A stretch of 36,505 nucleotides of DNA from RGDT01 sp964630925. GTDB taxonomy: Bacteria > Planctomycetota > Planctomycetia > Gemmatales > Gemmataceae. The position numbers were made by a program, and so were the translations under genes. The stretch is taken from positions 1 to 36,505 of the forward strand of contig CAZVZK010000100.1 of NCBI GenBank assembly GCA_964630925.1, read 5' to 3'. Below are positions 1 to 6,392 of this stretch, one piece after another. The stretch's first letter is position 1. Each line of letters opens with the position of its first letter. The notes under the pieces are model-generated. The model ran no database searches. It was not told the DNA's origin and worked only from the letters and a program-made list of their open reading frames with translations.

Positions 1-364
1 TCCGTCACCAAACGGGAAAATCAGAGGGACGCCGAACGCGCCCCGGCCGGCCCGGGGGTGCCGGCGGAGGGCGAGAACGGCGACGGGCGCGGCACGGACC
101 GTCGCTGATCGCCTCCTCGCCCCTGGGTTCACGGATGAATGAACTATCGCTCATCGGGCGATGGGGCGCGGGCGGTACGCGCACCACGGGGGGCATCAGG
201 CGGTGTGGCGAGATGGCGCCGGTGAGGGGCGCGCTGGAAGCGTGCTCTACGACAAGCCAAGAGGCTCAATGGCACGAAGGCCGATCCTCGGGCTGTCACG
301 GCTCGGCGTCTCGGGCGAAGAAGGAATCGGTCCCACGCTGGCGGCCCCTACGAGGGAGGACACG
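1..364. other. Left-edge region without a convincing gene
   Basis: No open frame here has both a credible start and protein-like composition. The only recognisable element is a partial copy, at about 241-255, of one arm of the inverted repeat found at 13828-13929 (shared string CGTGCTCTACGACAA). A purine-rich ribosome binding site (GAGGGAGGA) lies just before the gene at 365. Confidence 0.5.
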
Positions 365-1396
365 ATGGCGGAAGTGACGCTGGCTAACGGCAAGAAGTTC
401 CCGACGGCCCCCGACGGCACGGCCGGCGTCTGGCTGCCTCTGAGCGTGGAGGTCCAGATGGGCATCAGCAATCTGCCGCCCGACTTCAAGCCCGGCTCGG
501 CGGACCTCCGTGACGTCGTCCCCGACGACCCGGCCACGGTCTCCGTGCTGCGTCTGGGGCGGCGTCTCGGCGGCCTCGACCTCACCCTCAAGGCCAAGGC
601 GGCCGGGTTCTCCCTGATTCGGATCAAGGACAAGGCCGGCGCCCCGGCAGGGCGCATCGGGGCGTTCTGCGGAGTGGTGAACGACCACACCGACATGGAC
701 GTCGACCTGATCGCCAAGGTGCTGCGCGGCCCCGACGTGTCGAAGCACATCGATTTGCAGCTCATGCTGTACGACCAGAAGGGCCCGTTCGATCAGCACT
801 CCGAGGCGAACATCCGGAAGCACGGGACGTGGGCGTGCGGGAAGGTGGTCAAGGACAGCGGCACGGCGACCTTCGGGTCGATGAGCCCGATCTTCTACGA
901 GCACCCCTACCACGAGCCGGTCCGGCGGGTGAGCGCACGCACCGACCTGAAGTACACGGCGGACACCATCGGCAAGGTGCGGGACGAGATCCGGTCGCTG
1001 TTGAAGCGCGGCACCCCGGCGCGGGTGGGCGTGGTCCACTGGCCCGTGGGCATGAGCCCCATCAACGGCGGGGTGGTGGCGTACTACGCGGGCGGCCACA
1101 CGGTGCTGATCGTGGGGTGCAACGAGGCCAAGACTCGGTTCCTGTACATCGACGTGATACGCGGCGGCTCGACGATGGAGTACAAGGGTGGCATCCGCGG
1201 GTCGCTCGCCCCTGGGAAGCCGTGCATCTACATGGGAGTGCTGGAGGCGGTGTACGACGGGACGCGGGCGGTGGGCGTGCCGAAGGACCGCACCCCGAAC
1301 TTGCTGCGCCAGGACCCCAACACGAGTGGCTCGTTCAGCCACGCCAAGGGGAACTACCTGGAGGTCGTCTCCGGCCCGATCCTGATCAAGAAGTGA
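365..1396 (+). CDS. Unknown protein with cysteine-protease-like C-terminal half
   Basis: A 343-residue protein without signal peptide or membrane segment. I chose the ATG at 365 because GAGGGAGGA sits a few bases upstream; the frame is open further upstream but that part has no protein-like character. The C-terminal half contains GGHTVLIVGCN (His245), then a strand ending in YIDV (Asp263). This resembles the His...Asp half of papain/C39-like cysteine peptidases, where a Gly-Gly-His-Ala-Val-x-x-Val-Gly strand carries the catalytic His. A candidate nucleophile is Cys158 in WACGKV, but it lacks the usual C39 CGPTS-type context, so catalysis is uncertain. A 76-bp gap separates it from the kinase gene downstream, so it may share that transcript. 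The family is not recognised with confidence. Confidence 0.75.
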   Translation: MAEVTLANGKKFPTAPDGTAGVWLPLSVEVQMGISNLPPDFKPGSADLRDVVPDDPATVSVLRLGRRLGGLDLTLKAKAAGFSLIRIKDKAGAPAGRIGAFCGVVNDHTDMDVDLIAKVLRGPDVSKHIDLQLMLYDQKGPFDQHSEANIRKHGTWACGKVVKDSGTATFGSMSPIFYEHPYHEPVRRVSARTDLKYTADTIGKVRDEIRSLLKRGTPARVGVVHWPVGMSPINGGVVAYYAGGHTVLIVGCNEAKTRFLYIDVIRGGSTMEYKGGIRGSLAPGKPCIYMGVLEAVYDGTRAVGVPKDRTPNLLRQDPNTSGSFSHAKGNYLEVVSGPILIKK

Positions 1397-1472
1397 GCCC
1401 CCCAAGCAAGCCGGCGAACCCCGGCACCCGGGCGGGTGTCCTCAACCCGACGCCGCCCCGGAGCCGAGCCCC

Positions 1473-1952
1473 ATGCCCCCCGAGCTGGTCATCCTCTGCG
1501 GGCTCCAGGCGTCGGGCAAGAGCACCTTCCGCCGGGAGCACTTCGGGGCGACGCACGCCGTCGTCAGCAAGGACCACTTCCGCAACAACCGCAGGCCCGG
1601 ACGCCGGCAGCGGGTGCTCATCGAGGAGGCCCTCCGCGCGGGCCGCCCCGTCGTGGTGGACAACACCAACCCCACGGCCGAGGAGCGCGCCGAGATCATC
1701 GCCCTGGCCCGTTCCCACGGGGCCTCCGTGGCGTGCTACTACTTCGACGCGGGGCTGGAGGGCTGCCTGGAGCGCAACCGGCTCCGCGAGGGCGAGGCAC
1801 GCGTGCCGGATGTCGGGCTGTACGCGACGGCCAGGAGGCTCCGGCCGCCCACGCCCGCCGAGGGCTTCGATGCGGTCTTCGTGGTGCGTCTGCTGCCGGG
1901 CGGGGGGTTCGAAGTGTCACGACTGGAGGAGGCCTGCGGTGAGGGCCGATGA
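1473..1952 (+). CDS. P-loop kinase, polynucleotide-kinase-like (AAA_33 type)
   Basis: A 159-residue single-domain P-loop protein. Walker A is GLQASGKST (residues 10-18). VVSKDHFRNNRR follows, matching the Asp/Arg segment that binds the acceptor 5'-OH in T4 Pnkp-type kinases. Then comes a strand VVVDNTNPTAEERAE, equivalent to the Pnkp DTN motif, and a lid segment CLERNRLREG followed by VPDVGLY. Family knowledge: such proteins phosphorylate 5'-OH polynucleotide ends, but similar folds phosphorylate small molecules (for example chloramphenicol or gluconate-type kinases), so the substrate is inferred. Its last 14 bases overlap the GTG start of the Thg1-like gene, implying translational coupling and a joint role at RNA 5' ends. 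There is no phosphatase or ligase domain. Confidence 0.85.
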   Translation: MPPELVILCGLQASGKSTFRREHFGATHAVVSKDHFRNNRRPGRRQRVLIEEALRAGRPVVVDNTNPTAEERAEIIALARSHGASVACYYFDAGLEGCLERNRLREGEARVPDVGLYATARRLRPPTPAEGFDAVFVVRLLPGGGFEVSRLEEACGEGR

Positions 1953-2706
1953 ATTCGAGTCACGGATGCGGGCGCTGGAGTCGTACCACGCGATCACGCT
2001 GCCGGCGGGGTCGTGGGTGATCCTGCGGCTGGACGGGCGGCGCTTCTCGCGTCTGACCGAGGCCCGCTTCGAGAAGCCATTCGACCCGGCGTTCCACGGG
2101 CACATGGTGGCGGCGGCGCGGGCGGTCTTCGAGGAATTCGGCGCGGTGTACGCGTACACGGAGAGCGACGAGGTCTCGGTGCTGTTGCCGCGCGGATACG
2201 ACCTGTGGGGCCGGGAGCTGGAGAAGGCGGTGTCGATCTCGGCGTCCATCGCGGCGGGGGTGTTCTCGCTGGCGTGCGGGGTGGCCGTGTCGTTCGACGC
2301 GCGGGCGTGCCTGGCGGCACTGGACGAGCAGGTGATCGACTACTTCCGCTGGAGGTTAGCCGACGCGGCGCGGTGCGCGCTGAACGGCTGGTGCTACTGG
2401 ACGCTGCGCAAGTCGGGCCTGGGGGTGGCCGAGGCGACGGCGGCGATGCGCGGCAAGCGGGACGGCTGGAAGAACGAGACGTTGTTCGCCGCGGGGGTGA
2501 ACTTCAACGAGGTGCCGCTCTGGCAGCGCCGGGGGACGGGCCTGTACTGGCGGCAGGAGGCGCACACGGGCCACGACCCCGTGGCGGGGGAGGACGTGGA
2601 GACGACGCGGCGGCGTGTGTACGTGGACCGCGAGCTGCCGATGGGCGACGGGTACGGGCGGCTGGTGGCGGGCCTGCTGGCCCCGGACGCGGTGGGACGA
2701 TCGTGA
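1939..2706 (+). CDS. Thg1-like tRNA nucleotidyltransferase (3'-5' polymerase)
   Basis: A 255-residue protein of the Thg1/TLP family. The N-terminal RLDGRRFSRLTE with FEKPFD (residues 30-49) and YAYTESDEVSVL (72-82) carry the metal-binding acids, Asp32 and Asp77/Glu78. FRWRLADAARCALNGWCYW (136-154) and GWKNETLFAAGVNFNEVPLW (176-195) match the conserved bacterial/archaeal TLP blocks. The GTG at 1939 was chosen because GGAGGAGG lies six bases upstream and the extra N-terminal residues match family proteins; an internal ATG at 1966 is the alternative. Eukaryotic Thg1 adds G-1 to tRNA-His, whereas bacterial TLPs mainly repair truncated tRNA 5' ends in a templated 3'-5' direction. Coupling to a Pnkp-like kinase fits RNA 5'-end repair. 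The family is clear; the physiological substrate is inferred. Confidence 0.92.
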   Translation: MRADEFESRMRALESYHAITLPAGSWVILRLDGRRFSRLTEARFEKPFDPAFHGHMVAAARAVFEEFGAVYAYTESDEVSVLLPRGYDLWGRELEKAVSISASIAAGVFSLACGVAVSFDARACLAALDEQVIDYFRWRLADAARCALNGWCYWTLRKSGLGVAEATAAMRGKRDGWKNETLFAAGVNFNEVPLWQRRGTGLYWRQEAHTGHDPVAGEDVETTRRRVYVDRELPMGDGYGRLVAGLLAPDAVGRS

Positions 2707-2711
2707 CCCGG

Positions 2712-3428
2712 TCAACCGGCGTGCGGCGCCTCGCCGCGCAGGTATGCCTTCCGCGTCGCCTCAGGCAACTTCTCGATGGCGTAGCGCAGCATCGTCCGCG
2801 GCATGTCTCGGCAGTGTGCGGCGAGGAAGCCCGCCAGCACGGCAGGGTCTTGCTCGCCGGCCTCGCGCAGCATCCAGCCGGCGGCCTTGTGGATGAGGTC
2901 CTCGCGGTCGTCCAGGAGGAGGGCGGCGAGACGCAGTGTGTCCGAGAGGTCGCCGCGGCGGATGAAGTGCTGCGTGGCGACGATGGCGATGCGGCGCTCC
3001 CAAAGGCTCTTCGACCGGGCGAGGCGGGTGAGCGGGGCGCGGCCGCGGCCGAACAGATACCCGCCGACGATGCCGGGGGCGGACACGTCCACCAAGTCCC
3101 AGTTGTTCACCCGTGGGGTGTTCGCCAGGTACAGCTTGAAGATGGCCGTCTGGCCCGTCTCGTCGCCCTTCTCGAAGGCGCGTACGAGGACGAGCAGGGC
3201 GAGCGAGCGCGCCTCGTGCACGGCGGAGCGGAGGAGGGTTTCGGCCTGATCGGGTGGCAGGGCGGCGCACTCGCGGGCGAGTTTGCGCAGCGGGGCGGCC
3301 TTGACGCCGATGAAGACATCGCCCTCGCCGTACTGGCCGGGGCCGGTCTTGAAGAAGCGGCGCATGCCGGCGGCGACATCGGCGTCCGCGAGGGCACGGA
3401 GCCGGGCCTCGGCCTGCTCTGCGTTCAT
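2712..3428 (-). CDS. AlkD-type DNA alkylation repair protein
   Basis: A 238-residue all-helical HEAT-like-repeat DNA glycosylase of the AlkC/AlkD superfamily, which removes positively charged alkylated bases such as 7-methylguanine and 3-methyladenine. The diagnostic stretch NNWDLVDVSAPGIVGG contains Trp110 and Asp114, and the downstream SLWERRIAIVATQHFI gives the Arg145/146 region. Together they match the Trp-Asp-Arg triad of Bacillus AlkD (W109/D113/R148). HKAAGWMLREAG (180-191) is another conserved family block. The ATG at 3428 has GGAGG eight bases upstream. Its 3' end faces the Thg1-like gene with only five bases between stop codons, so the two are convergent. It is the usual family length and looks intact. 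Confidence 0.93.
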   Translation of the reverse strand: MNAEQAEARLRALADADVAAGMRRFFKTGPGQYGEGDVFIGVKAAPLRKLARECAALPPDQAETLLRSAVHEARSLALLVLVRAFEKGDETGQTAIFKLYLANTPRVNNWDLVDVSAPGIVGGYLFGRGRAPLTRLARSKSLWERRIAIVATQHFIRRGDLSDTLRLAALLLDDREDLIHKAAGWMLREAGEQDPAVLAGFLAAHCRDMPRTMLRYAIEKLPEATRKAYLRGEAPHAG

Positions 3429-3516
3429 GGCCGGCCTCCAGGCGCTCCCGTGGTGACGTGGGGGCTGGGTGTCGTGTGCGGGGGCACGCGGGGGGTGTGC
3501 CCAACGGGGTCTTCAG

Positions 3517-3603
3517 CGGAGAGGGGGGGATTCGAACCCCCGGTGAACTTGCGCCCACGCCGGTTTTCGAAACCGGTCCGATCGGCCACTCTGGCACCTC
3601 TCC
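3517..3603 (-). tRNA. tRNA-Ser (anticodon CGA)
   Basis: Read on the minus strand, a 7-bp acceptor stem GGAGAGG/CCTCTCC is followed by a D-arm, an anticodon stem CCGGT/ACCGG with loop TTCGAAA (anticodon CGA, reads UCG), a long variable arm as expected for class II tRNA-Ser, and a T-arm GGGGG-TTCGAAT-CCCCC. The discriminator base is G, a serine identity element. CCA is not encoded. It lies between the AlkD gene and the zinc-ribbon gene on the opposite strand. Confidence 0.97.
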
Positions 3604-3657
3604 GGGCAGTGGTCATGGTAGCCGAGGCCGGCACGGCCATCAAGGGCAAGGCGGCCC

Positions 3658-3686
3658 TTGTGGGCCCGCCCGGCGTGGGGTACACT
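3658..3686 (+). promoter_or_regulatory. Putative sigma70-type promoter of zinc-ribbon/HEAT gene
   Basis: TTGTGG and TACACT are separated by 17 bp, and the -10 ends 43 bp before the GTG at 3729. The -35 match is weak. The -10 form and its distance to the start recur at other genes in the window. Confidence 0.4.
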
Positions 3687-3728
3687 CCAGAGGGCGGACA
3701 ACCCGGCCCGCGTCTCGGGGGAACGCCC

Positions 3729-5297
3729 GTGATCCGCTTCAAATGCCCCTCCTGCCAGACCGTGCTGACGGTGCCCCCGTCCCGCGCCGGCACCGCCGTC
3801 GCCTGCGGCGGGTGCCGCCAGCCGATGCGTGTCCCAGGCGATCCCCCCGCGCCCCCGCCCTTGGTGAAACGTCCGCCCTGTCCCCCGGCCACGCCACGCC
3901 CGCCCGTGCCGGTGCGCCCTCCGGAGCCGCCGCGGCGCGAGAAGGGCGAGCGTCCGAAGAAGCGCCCCGCCGAGGAGGCGCCCGCGCCGAAGGCCCCAGA
4001 CACGTCGGGGCCCCGCCACTCCGTCATCGTGTACGTCGCGTCGTTCCTGGCGCTGGCCACGGGGTGCTGGGGGTGGCACGCGATCCAGGCGGGTTACACG
4101 CCACTCGCCGCCGCCGTGGCGGGGCTGGGCGGCGCGCTGCTGGCGCTGATCGCCATCCTCATCGGCGTGGTGGAGGGGAAACGCGGCAAGGCCCTGGCGT
4201 TCGTCAGCGGCCTGCTGTGCGTTTCCTGCCTGGGCGTGACGACCCACGCGGCCGGCGGGATCGTGCCGCTCCTGGCGCCGCTCCGCCGCGACGCCAGGGC
4301 GCCGGATGACGAGAGCCCGCCTCCCGTCGAGGAGAAGAAACACCCGCCGGAGGAGGGGAAGCAAGACCCACCGAAGGAGGAGAAGAAACCGCCGAAGGAC
4401 GACAGGAAGCAGCCGCCCCAGAAGGATGACACCAAGAAACCGCCGAAGGACGACAAGAAGAAGCAGCCGCCCAAGGATGACACCAAGAAACCGAAGGACG
4501 ACACGAAGAAGCCACCGCCGAAGATGGACGACCCTCCGCAGGAGGACCCGGCGGCCAAGCTGGCGCGGCTCCAGAGGGAGCTGCGCGACCCGGCGGCGCG
4601 GGCGAAGGCCGCCGCGGAGCTGGGCGCGATGGGTGACAAGGGCCGGGCAGCGTCGCGGCAGCTCCTTGCCTTGCTCGCCGAATCCCCCGAGGACCGGGGG
4701 CCGTTGCTCGACGCGCTGGCGCGGGTGCATCCCGAGTTCGGCGGGCCGCTGAGGACGCTGCTCTCGGACCCGGCGTACCCCGCCCGCGCCGCGGCGGCGC
4801 GGCGACTCGGCGCGCTGGGCAAGGACGGCCTGGACGCGGTGCCGATCCTCCTGGGCCGGGCGAAACGCGGCTGGGAGTCGCTGTCCGCCGGCCCCGGCAC
4901 CGAGGACCACCCGCTGCCGGATTTGGAGGCGGTGACGAAGCTCGACCCGACGAACGCGGAGCTGATCGACCTGTTGTGCCGTATCGCCGCGGTGACGGGC
5001 GCCGACAAGACCTACCCGACGGTGTCGCTGGTCGTGAGCCATGCCGTGGGCGCGCTGGAGGCCGAGGCGATGGCGAGGCCGGCGCATCGGAAGAGGATCG
5101 TGGCGCTGTTCGTGGAGTCGATCAAGGGCGACCCGAAGCGTGGCGGGGAGATCGACATGGTGCGTCGGCTCGAAGTGATCGCGTCATTCGGGAAGGAGGC
5201 GGCGGCGGCGGCGCCCCGGCTGAAGGAGCTGCAGGACAGCAAGAGCGAGCGGATCAAGGAGAAGGCGGCGGAGGCGTTGGCCAAGGTGGGGGAGTAG
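3729..5297 (+). CDS. Zinc-ribbon, membrane-spanning, HEAT-like repeat protein
   Basis: A 522-residue protein beginning at GTG 3729 behind a G-rich site (GGGGGAA). The N-terminus has an MJ0042-type zinc ribbon, CPSC (residues 6-9) and CGGC about twenty residues later. A Pro-rich linker follows, then three hydrophobic segments around residues 95-185, the likely transmembrane helices. Next is a very charged Lys/Pro/Asp tract made of repeats of the form PPKDDTKK, and last a C-terminal domain with two to three HEAT-like helical repeats (LRDPAARAKAAAELGAMGDKG and later units). This architecture, zinc ribbon plus membrane helices plus protein-interaction repeats, is widespread in planctomycetes and has no assigned function. 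A role as a membrane-anchored scaffold is inference only. Confidence 0.85.
   Translation: MIRFKCPSCQTVLTVPPSRAGTAVACGGCRQPMRVPGDPPAPPPLVKRPPCPPATPRPPVPVRPPEPPRREKGERPKKRPAEEAPAPKAPDTSGPRHSVIVYVASFLALATGCWGWHAIQAGYTPLAAAVAGLGGALLALIAILIGVVEGKRGKALAFVSGLLCVSCLGVTTHAAGGIVPLLAPLRRDARAPDDESPPPVEEKKHPPEEGKQDPPKEEKKPPKDDRKQPPQKDDTKKPPKDDKKKQPPKDDTKKPKDDTKKPPPKMDDPPQEDPAAKLARLQRELRDPAARAKAAAELGAMGDKGRAASRQLLALLAESPEDRGPLLDALARVHPEFGGPLRTLLSDPAYPARAAAARRLGALGKDGLDAVPILLGRAKRGWESLSAGPGTEDHPLPDLEAVTKLDPTNAELIDLLCRIAAVTGADKTYPTVSLVVSHAVGALEAEAMARPAHRKRIVALFVESIKGDPKRGGEIDMVRRLEVIASFGKEAAAAAPRLKELQDSKSERIKEKAAEALAKVGE
4330..4530 (+). repeat. Imperfect repeats encoding Lys-Pro-Asp linker
   Basis: Within the zinc-ribbon/HEAT gene, units of about 24-33 bp built on CCGCCGAAGGACGAC and AAGAAA encode PPKDDTKK-like peptides. 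Copies differ by small in-frame length changes, so the tract probably varies in length between strains. Confidence 0.7.
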
Positions 5298-5309
5298 AAA
5301 GTGGTACGG

Positions 5310-5338
5310 TTGCCCGCGCCCGATCCCTGGGCTACGTT
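5310..5338 (+). promoter_or_regulatory. Putative promoter of the UGA-containing small gene
   Basis: TTGCCC and TACGTT are separated by exactly 17 bp in the 67-bp gap after the HEAT-repeat gene, ending 26 bp before the ATG at 5365. It suggests that the small gene is transcribed on its own. Sequence match to consensus is moderate. Confidence 0.35.
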
Positions 5339-5364
5339 TGAGTGCCCGCCCAAGGGAAAGAGCC

Positions 5365-5628
5365 ATGCTCCGCCTCGCCGCCGTCCTCGCCGCGTTCCTC
5401 TTCACCCCGGTCCCGCTGCGGGCGGGGTGATGCCCCACGCCGCTCACGCCCGAGCAGGCGGCGGCCGCCGCCAAACGGAAGGAAGAGCAGTTGTGGTACG
5501 CGCTCGGGGCCGGCGCCATCGCCGCCGCCGTGGCGGGCGCGTTCTGGGCGCTGGGCCAGATGAACCAGGCCGCCGGCGAGCAGGCCCGCCGGGAGCGCCT
5601 CGCCCGGTATCAGGACGGCACGTTCTGA
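5365..5628 (+). CDS. Small secreted membrane protein read through an in-frame UGA (candidate selenoprotein)
   Basis: From ATG 5365 (upstream purine-rich AAGGGAAAG) the frame encodes a signal peptide, MLRLAAVLAAFLFTPVPLRAG, then UGA at 5428-5430, then 65 more codons to the UGA at 5626. The second part starts CPTPLTPEQ, continues with an Ala/Lys/Glu-rich stretch, has one membrane helix around LWYALGAGAIAAAVAGAFWA, and a basic tail. Downstream codons keep about 95% G or C at position three and the frame is unchanged, so this is one 87-residue gene crossed by a stop, not two genes. The UGA falls at the expected signal-peptide cleavage point and directly before a Cys. Options are selenocysteine insertion, a recent nonsense mutation, or a sequencing error. 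No selB/selA genes are in the window to decide. Confidence 0.6.
5438..5460 (+). promoter_or_regulatory. Hairpin immediately downstream of the in-frame UGA
   Basis: Starting eight bases after the UGA, CGCC-GCTC pairs with GAGC-(A)-GGCG: eight base pairs with one bulged A and a six-base loop ACGCCC. Its position fits a bacterial SECIS element, and a bulge is also typical. However, the loop has its G at the third position, not among the first two where bacterial SECIS loops normally carry it. The GC-rich sequence makes chance hairpins likely. Confidence 0.3.
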
Positions 5629-5672
5629 GCGCCTCGCCTCGTTCCGTAGGGCCGTCGCCGTTCTTTCATCAC

Positions 5673-5697
5673 CCCGCCCTGAGAGGCGGGATACAAT
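5673..5697 (+). promoter_or_regulatory. Palindrome and -10 element before the small gene at 5738
   Basis: CCCGCC-CTGAGA-GGCGGG (5673-5690) abuts TACAAT (5692-5697), which ends 41 bp before the ATG at 5738. The palindrome may be an operator or the end of the upstream transcript; no T-run follows it. No -35 was found at 17 bp. Confidence 0.35.
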
Positions 5698-5737
5698 GAG
5701 AGCGCCGAGAGCGGCCCCATCGACGAGGATCGAATCC

Positions 5738-5971
5738 ATGCAGCTCGCGTATGATGAGTTCGTCGATTTCATCGCAGGCGGGACGACCCCCGAGAGCGTC
5801 GTCGCCTTCACCCCCTCCGAGGCCACCAAGGCCAGGGTCGCGGAGCTGATCCAGAAGCAGAAGGGCACCGCGCTCAACGCCGAGGAGACGGCCGAGCTGA
5901 GCTACTACTTGCAGGTGGAGCACATCATGCGGTTGGCCAAGGCCCGCGCCCGCCAACGCCTGGCCGGGTGA
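5738..5971 (+). CDS. Small protein of 77 residues paired with HNH gene
   Basis: MQLAYDEFVDFIAGGTTPESVVAFTPSEATKARVAELIQKQ and onward: an acidic N-terminus followed by long amphipathic helices, no membrane segment. I chose the ATG at 5738 because GAGGA sits nine bases upstream. Its TGA overlaps the GTG of the following HNH gene by four bases (GTGA), so the two are translationally coupled. Small helical proteins directly ahead of HNH genes are common in planctomycetes; whether they act as antitoxin-like partners or merely share a transcript is not established here. The gene remains intact although its partner is broken. Confidence 0.75.
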   Translation: MQLAYDEFVDFIAGGTTPESVVAFTPSEATKARVAELIQKQKGTALNAEETAELSYYLQVEHIMRLAKARARQRLAG

Positions 5972-6390
5972 GCCAGTCCGTTACCCACATCCCCGCTGAA
6001 TTGCGGCGGCTGATCGTGGCCCGCGCCGAGGGCCTCTGCGAGTATTGCCTGATCGCCGAGGCGGACACCTACCTTATCGGCGAGAAGCACGGCGGGCCGA
6101 CGACGGAGGACAACCTCGCCCAGGCATGCACCTGTTGCAATCAGGCCAAGGGGAGCGATGTCGGCTCCGTCACTGGGAGAGCGGGGCCTTTGTGCGGTTC
6201 TTCAATCCCCGGACGGATCGGTGGAGCGACCACTTCGTCCTGTCTGGCGGCTTCATCAAATGCCTGACCCCGGTGGGCGCAGTCACCGCGCGCATCCTCG
6301 GGTTCAACGCGCCCGAGCGATTGCGTGAACGCCGCACCCTCGCCGCTGTGGCGCTACCCCGACGAGACGGCTCGCAGGCGGATGGCGTGA
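5968..6390 (+). pseudogene. Degraded HNH endonuclease with compensating frameshifts
   Basis: The first frame gives GTG-started SQSVTHIPAELRRLIVARAEGLCEYCLIAEADTYLIGEKHGG and CTCCNQAKGSD, the start of a typical HNH nuclease. Near 6160-6180 the match jumps to another frame (SGAFVRFFNPRTDRWSDHFVL, then NAPERLRERRTLAA). Near 6345 it returns to the first frame (LWRYPDETARRRMA, TGA at 6388-6390). The segment that normally carries the Asp-His metal/catalytic pair between CEYC and EKHGG is also shortened, so the central His is absent. Two compensating one-base shifts plus loss of the catalytic segment point to a pseudogene; if the shifts were sequencing errors, the shortened core would still be unusual. 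Confidence 0.8.
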
Positions 6391-6392
6391 CC

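Noticed and set aside
5..196. Minus-strand 63-codon frame at the left edge
   Set aside because: Arg/Pro-rich shadow-like composition and no support from a binding site or motif.
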